The notes under the pieces: model-generated
Seen by the model: only the letters and a program-made list of their open reading frames with translations
The model's database searches: none
What the model was told of the DNA's origin: nothing
Assembly (NCBI GenBank): GCA_963995525.1
Contig: OZ023208.1
Location: 24,509,684 to 24,573,683 of the forward strand
From: Escarpia spicata
Taxonomy: Eukaryota; Annelida; Polychaeta; Sabellida; Siboglinidae
Length of the DNA stretch: 64,000 nt
Reading direction: 5' to 3'
Shown: positions 31,758-43,700 of the stretch, piece by piece
Position numbering within the stretch: the first letter of the stretch is position 1
How the letters are laid out: each line of letters begins with the position of its first letter
Position numbers and translations under genes: made by a program

Positions 31758-34700
31758 CGTACATACATACACACACACACATAAATGGTATGTGAATGTT
31801 AATGCTAAATCAATAAATTATTAAAACAACAGAGTAGCTCAAATATGTTTGCAAAATCAACACTTACTGTTTCAAGCTTTGAATTTGTCAAGCTTGAGGC
31901 AAGGCCTTTAATTCATATTTGGGGGCAACTTTATAAGGCACGGCCAATCTGGTCATGAACCATTCTTTTATTCCCATGGATGATCATCATCACATGCAAG
32001 GCCTGCGGGTTTGGTGATAAAACCATATTTTAAGAGACAAAATCCTGTACACTGACCAGGGCAGGTCTGGCTGAGCCAACGCTGGACACGGTTGAGTTCA
32101 TCTCAAATGGACCATGACGTTGTTGTCCTGATAGTTGGGTCTCTGTGATCTGTTTGTTCAGCCAGCTGATGACTGCAAGCACACAGTAAACACACACTAG
32201 ACTTGGTTGAACACAAGTAACACTAAATACACGATAATATCGATTTAATTTCTTAATAAACCCATTTTATCTCGGCACTCGAAGTCACTGCCACTGACAA
32301 TAATGATTAATCCCAACAAATTGGATAATGTTAACAGCAATGACCTATCCAAAAACATAAATTGGAAACACTGTACATGCATTCAGAATGCAGTGAACAG
32401 AAAGATGATGACTGCATTCAGAATGCAGTGAACAGACAGATGATGACTGCACAACTTCAACCAGAGAACAAACTAAGAACATACATCTTTCAAAATTGTT
32501 TGTGAAAGTGCAAATGGACCCTTGATGGAATGGATGATTGAACTTTTTTATATTTACAAAGGTTTGCGTGCGTGTCTCACCGTTCTCATTTGTCTTGAGC
32601 AGTTGCCGACTCTCCTCCAACTTGCGCATGGTTGCCTCGAGAGACTCGTTCAAACGACGGTTCTACAACACCACCGGGTCATGATACATGAGGACAGACA
32701 CGATTGGGTCATGAGACACAGGGGATAGACACAGGGACTTGGTCATGATACAGGGGACATGACTGGGTCGTAACACGGGGGACAGACACAGGGACTGGGT
32801 CATGACATAAGGGGGACAAATACAGGGACTGGGCCAATGACTGGATCATAGTGCAGTATCCAGTCCTCAGGACTGCTCAAAATACTTTACACTTTACTCC
32901 CTGGCAGACCTGTTCAATCGAACACCATCTCACTTCTCTGGGAAGCACCCGGCCACGCTGCAATTAATGCGCGAAGACTTCAAACACAAATATCCACTAC
33001 TGTCTACAGCCAGGTACTCATTCATACAGCTGAGTAAACAAACTTGCCCAAGATTCCACACTGCAGCACAGGATTCGAACTTGAGTTCTCTTGATCGAAA
33101 GTCCGAAGCTCTAGCCACCACACCACTGTACTCCTCCACACAATGAGACGCCCTATCATAGACACAACTCATCAGCCCAACCAACCTCTTCCTCCAACTG
33201 TCGGATGGAAGTCTTCCCTGCCTCCAGGTCTCTCCTCATCTCCTCCATCTCCCGGTTCTTCTCTGTCAACAACTTCTCCTGTTCCGTTGTCACCTGACTC
33301 CTCAGCTTCAGCTGAAACAAACACACAAGTAACAGTCACATGCTGTCCAAGGTGACATAAAACAACATGCAGGTCACACATGGTCAAAGGTCACAGAGAC
33401 TTGTAAAAAATCATTTCAGGGATGGATTGTCAAAATATGACAATAGTGTCATAGGTTTTTTTGTAGTACACATGTCCACACCAACATCTACTAATCTTCT
33501 ATGAAGAAAAAAGTAAAAAATTAACCCAAGCATTAGCTGCCGTAGCTACCTTAACAATATATGGGGATGATTATAAATATTGACAGTACACCAAGATGAA
33601 CAGTTAAATGTTGTTCTCATGTCTGTAACGCGTGATTATATTTTGACTACTGATCTTAGTACATACGATATTTAAGTATAATGATGTACCTTAACCATTT
33701 CAGTACGACAGGCCAGATTTCCGGATGAACAGTCTGCGACGCTTCAGTACGACAGGCCGGTAATCCGTTATTATTATGCTGGTGATATGGCACATTCCTG
33801 TTCATAAAAATGCATTTTTGTTGCTCAAATCTTGACTTGACGTGAGGTATACCATTGTCATGCATATTTACTGGGAATACAGTATTCAGTGGTCACAGCT
33901 GGTCAGGGCTGTAGTACTGAAATGGTTAAGGTTCGAGCGGCAGTTATCGTGTCTGTTGATTTCTTTATTTTGTTCTTCATAGAACCTTAGTAGGTGTTGG
34001 TATAAACATATGTACTACAACAGAAAACCATGTCACCAGTCCATCCCTTAAAAACTACTACTTAGTGGAATTCCCCTTCAAATTCTTGAAAACTACAACG
34101 ATTTTCCGTAGAAACAATGACGTCAGTTTCATGCCAATGCAGATGTTCGCTCGCCGTGAACGCATATCATATGGTCTGGTTATTCTGATACCAGTATCTT
34201 GTTTTATGATTACATAATTGCATCGCAATGTTAAATAACCAATGCTGGCAGTACTCTTCTTGTTTTGTGACCGAACGCCGTTCTATGCTCGACAACATCG
34301 CCATTTGTCAGTAACATGGGGTTGACCTCTGACCAATCAGGCACCACCAAAACACAGACTAGCACATGGGGCTGTAGGCCAGTCATAAACACAGTCGTTC
34401 CACATTTAGTAATTACAAATACAGATTGCAGGGCCTAGTTGGCAGCATAACACGGGGATATCTCAAAAACAGATGACTCTGTCAATATGTATTAAAAATA
34501 AACTGCTTGCCTATGAAAAACGTCACATTTTATACAAAACTCCCCTATCTGGTGACATGTCTGTTATCAATGACAACCAGGAAGCATTACTTAATGTAAT
34601 TTTTGTTAAACTGCAATAGTTATGAAGCTATAACTTGGCATGCAAGCTGGCCTTACATGTGCGCCAAATTGCATGAGATTGATTTACAATCGGTGAAGGT

Positions 34701-37700
34701 GTTGTGCCAAAAATACACTTCAAATTTTGGCTGTCTTTCAACATTGTTGTAACATTTTTATGAAGGTGATTTTTGACATATTTTTTATTGTCCTTAAAAG
34801 CATGGAAATGTCACTAAACAACCTAGAAACTTGGACTAGACTATTGTCTTAGGTAGAGTCTGAGAAAAAATTGTTAGTTTATCTTCAAAACATTTATTAG
34901 AAATTATTAATTCAAAACAAGCCTGTCTTTGCCACCAGAGCCACCTTAAAACATAAAAAAGCAACCTTAAATGGAAACAAAAGGCATCTTTTTGGGCCTA
35001 TGCATCTAAATGAGTTAATAAAAACTAACCATTAGCAACTACAATCAAGAATATTATGCCAGCAATTTACCAGAATAACCTGAAACAAAGTGAATACGAT
35101 AAACCAATAGAAGAGACTTTAAGCGCTTATTGATTAAACATCGGGGGCGTGTCTCAATATGTTATTTGTTGGGAACTGTGAGTTTTTTTAGTAAACCACA
35201 GGCGCAATATTGTTGATTGTACATGCAAATGGTTAGATTGTACTCTTTTAGGTGTATAGGCCCACACAGTTGTTTTTGTTTTCTTTAAGTGACCAACTGA
35301 CCAGTGGAGCGTACCTTGGCATGGTAGTTCCTGATGTCGTTCTGCAGCTTCTTGATGATCTCGTTTCCCTTCAGCAGCTCCTCAGACATCTTCTTGATAG
35401 ATGCCTCGAGCCTTACAATGTGACGCTTCCTCTTCTCTACCTCCTCCTCTGTCTTGTGCTGCATACATCACATCAAACATCATATCAGACATCACACCAG
35501 ACATCACATCAGATTAGACATCACATCAGACATCACACCAGACATCACATCAGACTAGACATCACATCAGACATCACACCAGGCATCACACCAGACTAGA
35601 CATCACACCAGACATCACATCAGACATCACACCAGACATCACATCAGACTAGACATCACATCAGACTAGACATCACATCAGACTAGACATAACACCAGGC
35701 ATCACACCAGGCATCACACCAGACTAGACATCACACCAGACATCACATCAGACATCACACCAGGCATCACACCAGACTAGACATCACACCAGACATCACG
35801 TCAGACTAGACATCACATCAGACATCACACCAGACTAGACATCATACCAGACATCACATCAGACATCACACCATACATCACACCAGACTAGACATCACAC
35901 CAGGCTAGACATCACATCAGACATCACACCAGACTAGACATCACATCAGACATCACACCAGACATCACATCAAACATCACATCATACATCACACCAGACA
36001 TCACATCAGACATCACACCAGACATCAGACTAGACATCACACCAGACATCACATCAGACTAGACATCACATCAAACATTAACATCACACCAGACACCATA
36101 CCAGACATCACACCAGATATCATCAGTCATCACATGAGACACTACGTTAGACAAAATATCACATTTAACATTACTCACGATATTGCATTAACAAGTTAAC
36201 ATCACATTAACATTGCACCAAATATCACATGAGACATCACACAAGATCAAATCATCCATTAACAGTTGTCAAACAGCTATCACTCAGGAAAGCTCTACAC
36301 TGGTGCCATCAGTAACACAACAGCTGTCAATCACAGGTACTGCCAGCTGTCACTCATGAATGCCCTAGATTGGTGCCATCAGTAACATGACAGCTGTCAA
36401 TCACAGGTACTGCCAGCTGTCACTCATGAATGCCCTAGATTGGGTGCCATCATTAGTATCACTAACACAGCAGGTGTTACACTACAACAGGCTAGACTGG
36501 GATTTAAATCAGACTGACTAGTGTTAAAAACTACTTGACTGTAAATTAATTCCATGCAGGTGCTTAGCCAGAGACCTGTCTGCCCATCTGCAAGACTGGC
36601 AGATGACTGGCAGATGACTGGCCAAGATGGATAATTACAACTGATAAGACGAGTGGAATTTAGAGGGAGGCCAGCTGGCCACTAGATTAACTAATAGTTC
36701 CAAGTCTAGGGGCCCACATTAATGACTATCATTGACATTGGTAGTGCAACAAATGGAAGGGATCAGTATTAATTAAATGAATGGTTCAGATGACATTGGT
36801 TTGTTATGGAAAAACTAAATAAGCCAATAATGGCTGAGACTGATGTGAACGGCTTCCACGCCAGCCGTTCGAGTGCTAAAAGGCACAATTTTGATTAATA
36901 CCAGACTGGCAAAATAATGTTTCTGGCGAAAGGCTTGATTCCATGTCAACCAAAATTGTACAACTATTCTGTGAGGCAGTAACAAGCCAAGCATTACCTT
37001 GTGTTCCTGCTCCGACTGACACATGGCGGTTGTCTTCTCCAGTAGTTCCTCCTTGTCCTTCACTTCCTGCTCCAGAACTGCGATGCGAGTCCTCATCTGG
37101 TTGACAGCCTTCTCATGCTCATGGTGCCCGCTGTCCAGTTGTGCGTTGTCACGCCGTAGTACTTGCAACTCCTGCCGGGCGCGCTGGTGTTCTTCCTCGA
37201 GACTCGACAACTTCGCTTTCAGCTCGCGCATGGTCGACTCCGACTTATACTTGCGATCGGTGAGGTCCTACGGATATGTGAGTGGATGTTTACTGGCAAG
37301 TAGTATCATAGTGTCTTACTAAGGGGCACCTCAAAGATTGTATTATTAAGGGGTTGTACCAAAACAGATGAATAACACCACATAAAACTGGTGTTATTGA
37401 ATTAATGTCTGACCCATTCCTTGCTGCATGAAACTTTGAATTACATTGACCTTTGGGTACTTGTTAACATGCATTCACGCAACAACCAACCTACACCACA
37501 CGTCTTATTACACCACACGTCTTATTACACCACACGTCTCATTACTAAGGAGTCACCTCAAACAAAACTTGTATTATTAAGGTCTTGTTTCTAAACACAG
37601 AAGAATAATACCACATAGAACTGGTGTCATTTAACCTCTGACCTATGTACCTTGGGGTGCGTGAAACTTTGAATTACATTGACCTTTGGATACAAGTTAA

Positions 37701-40700
37701 CGTGTCCTTACCTTCACGCAGTAACCAAATGACACCACACATGTATACACATACTAACAAGGCTGTGCAATCAATTCTCTCAAAGCCAGCACCCTCATGA
37801 ATTGTGACTGGCAATTAAACAGTATCTTGGGGGAAAATATTCCAATGTACAACATTACATGAAACAGTTGTGAACTCAATCTGCTATCTAAAATCTTACT
37901 AAATCTAATGTGAAGCTACGAATGGATGATCTACTGGTTGTACGTAAGTAGCAACAGAAAGATTCTGAATATCTCTTACAGAGACCACGTAACAGATATG
38001 TTACATGGTCTCTGTAAGAAATGTTGCTGGACCACAAGAAAACACCAAAGGTTATAACCAGACACACCATACTTGCCAAAGAAATATTACAAGGCACGGT
38101 CAAAGGCAGCCGAAAATGAGGAAGACCACACAAAATGTAGATGAACAATATTTGAGTGTAGGGTCTACATCCAAGGGAGATATGAGATGCAACCCACAAC
38201 CGTCCCAGATAGAAGAAGATCACCGTTGAAGCCTCTAAACATGCATCCCTATGTTCGGCCCAGTCAAGGGATGAGTGAGTGAGTGAGTGAGTGAGTGAGT
38301 GAGTGAGTGAGTGAGTGAGTGAGTGAGTGAGTGAGTGAGTGAGTGAGTGAGTGAGTGAGTGAGTGAGTGAGTGAGTGAGTGAGTGAGTGAGTGAGTGAGT
38401 GAGTGAGTGAGTGAGTGAGTGAGTGACATATGTGTAGTACATTTGAAATTAATCCCGCTAGAATTAATAAAGTACATTTAATTGATTTGATTGAAATGTT
38501 GCATCGCTACCTGTGCTTTCCAAGGCAATAAACAAACTGAGAAAATATAAGCAAGAAAGTCGCTGGTACCCACCTTATTTGCCACCTCATAATCGCAGGT
38601 TTTTGACTCGAGTTGTTTCACAAACTTCGTATGTGCCTGCTCAAGTTCTCGCCGCTCCTGTTCGTAACGCTGCTGAGCCTCAGTCTGAATCTGCAAACAA
38701 CAGTCGTTGACGATATATATGTACCTAGTTTGTCAGACTGCAGAGAAGCTTCAGTCACATATCAAAACAAAAAAGTATGTTTAAATATGTAAGGTAGATT
38801 GGAATATATGTCACACAAAACAACAACATCATGCAATCACAGAGATGAATGCATGATGGGAGTGATCATTTTGTAATAACATTGTAGTGACTTTATGAAC
38901 AGGTCAATTTGTGGGACATTTTCAGAAATACTTCACAAAACATCAGACAAATATGTCTGTCTTAGTAAGTTACAAGTGTGAATAACTGAGCCATTATATA
39001 GTTGTCCAAACCAGGCAATGTCCCCGTCATCTGAAATGTACAAGGCAGGAGCTTATTGGATGACACAACATGTCTAACCCACCTTGATAGCTCTCTCTCT
39101 CACTCTTCATCTTCTGAGATCTAGAGACAGGACCTTATTAGATGACATAAGATGTCTAACCCACCTTGATGGCTCTCTCTCTCACTCTTCATCTTCTGAG
39201 ATCTAGAGACAGGAGCTTATTAGATGACATAAGATGTCTAAACAACCTTGATGGCTCTCTCTCTCTCACTCTTCATCTTCTGAGATCTAGAGACAGAAGC
39301 TTATTAGATGACATAAGATGTCTAACCCACCTTGATGGCTCTCTCTCTCACTCTTCATCTTATGAGATCTAGAGACAGGAGCTTATTGGATGACACAACA
39401 TGTCTAACCCACCTTGATGGCTCTCTCTCTCACTCTTCATCTTATGAGATCTAGAGACAGGAGCTTATTAGATGACACAACAGGTCTAACCCACCTTGAT
39501 GGCTCTCTCTCTCACTCTTCATCTTCTGAGATCTAGAGACAGGAGCTTATTAGATGACATAAGATGTCTAACCCACCTTGATGGCTCTCTCTCTCTCACT
39601 CTTCATCTTCTGAGATCTAGAGACAGGAGCTTATTAGATGACATAAGATGTCTAACCCACCTTGATGGCTCTCTCTCTCACTCTTCATCTTATGAGATCT
39701 AGACAGGAGCTTATTAGATGACATAAGATGTCTAACCCACCTTGATGGCTCTCTCTCTCTCACTCTTCATCTTATGAGATCTAGAGACAGGAGCTTATTG
39801 GATGACACAACATGTCTAACCCACCTTGATGGCTCTCTCTCTCTCACTCTTCATCTTATGAGATCTAGAGACAGGAGCTTATTGGATGACACAACATGTC
39901 TAACCCACCTTGATGGCTCTCTCTCTCACTCTTCATCACCTGAGACCTAGTGACAGAAGCTTATTGGATGACACAAGACATCTAACCAACCTTGATGGCT
40001 TTCTCTCTCTCGTTGTTCATCTCCTGCGCATGTCGACATGAGAGGTCACTGAGTCGTGTCGTCCACTCTGACTTGAGACTGTCCAGTTCCTGGGAGCGGG
40101 CGGTCAAGGCCTCCCGCGTCTGTCTCAGCTGCTGACCAAGACTGGACTCAGAGTGCTCCAGCCGCTGCAGCAGGGTCTCATTCTGGTCCTGAGGGCGAAA
40201 CAGTGAGGAGGGATACTATGAGGGGTGATATAGTGAGTGAAGGAGTGATACAGTGAGGGGTGATACAGTATGGGGTGCTACAATGAGGAATGATAGAGTG
40301 AGGGGGTGATAGAGTGAGGGGATGATAAAGTGAAGGGTGATACAGTGAGTGAGGGGTGAGACAGTTGAGGAGTGAGACAGTGAGGGGTGAGACAGTGAGG
40401 GGCGATACAGTGGGGCAATACAGTGAGGGGTGATACAGTGAGTGAGGGGTGAGATAGGAGTATGATTGAGTGAGGGGTGATACAGTGAGGGGTGATACAG
40501 TGAGGGGTGAGACAGTGAGGTGTGATAGAGTGAGGGATGATACAGTGAGTGAGGGGTGACACAGTGAGGTGTGATAGAATGAGGGATGATAGTGATACTG
40601 TGAGGGGGCGATACAGTGAAGGGTGACAGACAGTTAACTATGATATTGGAAACATGTTAATGAAGAGAAACCAAACATTTTGCAATCTCTTACTTACCAT

Positions 40701-43700
40701 CATTTTATAATTATAAAAAAGGTATTTAGCATGTTTTCCTACCATATCCTTAAAATAATGATCAGCAAAATCTGTGCTTCTAAAACATTCATCAATCAAC
40801 CCAATCTTGCCAAATATAAATAGCAAACCTATCCTAAACAGACCAATCATATGTCAACAAGCTAACCTTGAGGTTCTTGAGACAGTCTGCAAGGTATTCC
40901 TTGACGTCAGCATCGAGGCCAGGTAGGAACTTGAGCGAGAGGTGCGTAAGGTGTTTGAAGGGGTTTGTCTCGATGACGTTGAGACTTGCAGTGCTGCAGT
41001 CGGAGTTGCCGTTGGTGACGAGGTGGATGATGAACTTGGGCACGTCTTTCATCTCTTCCTGTAGACACACACTGAGGAGGCCAGTGAACTGCTGGGGGAA
41101 GGTGCCAAAGTCCACCAGCAACCCCTGCTGCACCTTCAGACTGCAACATGAATAAAGACAGAGGTAAGTTCTTATATAGCGCGGTTTCAGTCCTCGGGAC
41201 TGCTCAAAGCGTTAACACTTTACTCCCTGGCAGATCTATTCAATCGAACACCATCTCGACTTCTCTGGGAAGCATTCAGCCACGCTGCAGTTTATGTATG
41301 AAGATTATTCGTACAAAAATATCCACCACTGTCTATAGCCAGTTACTCAATCATACAGCTGAGTGGACTGGAGCAACATAGAGTGAACGAACTTGCCCGA
41401 GGTTCGACATGGCAGTACAGGATTCCAACCCGGGTTCTCTCGACCGGGAGTCCGGTGCTCTAGCCACTGTGCCACTGCACTCCACAACAGGCAGGTAACA
41501 TTCTCACTGTGTAGAATCTCAAGCCTTTCAACCTGGCCATTGTGGTTTTGGTTTTACATGTTGATGAGAAACACACCCATATGCATGCATGTACATATGC
41601 ATGCATGTACATATGCATGCATGTACATATGGATGCATGTACTTATGCATGCATGTACATATGGATGCATGTACATATGCATGCATGTACATATGCATGC
41701 ATGTACATATGGATACATGTACATATGCATGCATGTAAATATGCATGCATGTACATATGCATGCAGGTACATATGCATGCATGTACATATGCATGCATGT
41801 ACATATGCATGCATGTACATATGCATGCACACACAAACATACATGTGAAAATGTTGAATTGACCAATACTGCAGAACTACCCCTAACTATTAAATAGTGG
41901 CTACCTATTTAAGTGCTACATACACACAAACGCAGAAGTTTGTTTCCCACAATATTCATAAATGACGTTTGTCACAATGTAAATATTAAAGTGTTCCGTG
42001 TTAACGCAATAACATGACAGGAGATAGTAGACCAAATTGGATCAATAATTGGACATGTTCATTTCCAAAACAACCAATGAGGCAATCTGTAAGTTCTAAC
42101 TCTATATTCCAGTGACACCACATTACTCACCTCTGGAAATCTTCCTCTGACAGCTTCAGGGTGTACAAGAAGAATAGGTCTTTTTCGTCTGTCAGCCTCA
42201 CCACCAGTTCCTGCAAGAAGGTGAAACAATGTCGCCATTAAATGTGCAGACTACATAAGGATTGCTGATTGGCGATACTTATATACCTTGTTAATTAAAC
42301 AAAATGTATGGTTGAAAATTGAAATCACAATCATGATTCATATAAATAATTATTATATATATTTAAAAGTAACCTGTACAGTAAACCTTGGATATTTAAT
42401 GATTCACTCGAGACCGACCAATTTATTTGTTATATCTGAAATTTGTTATACCTGAAATTTACTGTGTATTAAAATGTGGGACCAATTCAATTATTCGGTA
42501 CTATTACTATATGTGACATTCATTATAAGCGAATTTGTTACATCTGACATTAACTGTACAGTGTATTTGCATTTATTTATTTAAGAAGAATTTGTTCTAG
42601 AAACTGAGTAACCAGGCATGGATCCAGAGGGTGCATCCCTATCAGGCCTCAGAATGCACCATTCAAACACAGTAAAACAATATTTCTTGGGATGTCTGGA
42701 CCCCTTTACAGGGGACCGATGTCTCCCGTTGGTTAAATTATGAAATCCTTGGTTTGTTCAAGTTTCAATGTTATATGGAATATTTCTAGAGATGCTTAGA
42801 TGGATATGGCATCTATCCATCTAATTTTTATAATGAAATAAAATACTTACCTTTCTGGTGACAGGATTGGTAACTGTGTGCATCTCCACTGTTATTTGGA
42901 TGCGTGACTTCCTACACAAGTAACAACATAACAAGCATTGAAACATTGACGAGAAGTAATGTTAAAAAATGCACATGCTTATAATTAAATATTATATGCT
43001 TTCGCTTTTGGATGGAGGGGTTTGATTTGTATAGACCTTTTCTGATATTGTCTTGTCCCAAGAATCCCAATGGCACAGCCAACAAAAGGGTTTGTCACTT
43101 GTTACACATATATATTTAGATGCAGGGCAGAAACAGCCAACTATATAGACCAATATAATTAATACCTGTTGTCTCTAAACTCCTTGAACACATCATATGC
43201 AGCTGGATCATAAACACCTTGAACAGTATCACATTATGACTGACCACAAACATGGCTTCCATACTAAACGATCAACAGAAACACAACTAATTCCAAAGCT
43301 CCATGATGTAAGCAAATCCATTGATTAAAACTATATAAAAGAAAGCAGTAGACCTAGTCATTCTTCTCTTCTTTCCGTAGATGCCCACAATCATTTGGTT
43401 GATTATTCTGGCATTACTTAGTGGGAGTTTGGAGAATTAGATCCCAACTTAGTGAATCCATGACAGTTTTTTTCCATTTCCCTGCATGGGATCTTTTACT
43501 TTTCCTCTAGCAAAGACACCAGATAGAAGGGACCAAAGCCAAAGGCTTATATAATAATTAGTGTCTCTTCCAAAAAACACAGGCAACATGAGGTGAATGA
43601 AACTATTAAACAATAACTGATATGGGGAGCACAGATGAATAACTGTTGGATGATGATAACTTAGCCAATGGCTTCATTGTTCAAATGCAAAAGCTCTTAT

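Noticed and set aside
35459..36130. CRISPR-like appearance of short repeats
   Set aside because: Units are degenerate, adjacent and without spacers, in a eukaryotic intron; an ordinary minisatellite.
37888..38477. Frames with repeated LTHS
   Set aside because: Translation of the GAGT microsatellite on the minus strand.
41421..41485. Possible tRNA gene from A and B boxes
   Set aside because: The tRNA-like head is followed by a repeated SINE body and does not complete a cloverleaf.
41393..41866. Frames with [12 protein letters not shown] repeats on both strands
   Set aside because: The 16-bp near-palindromic array reads open in many frames by chance.
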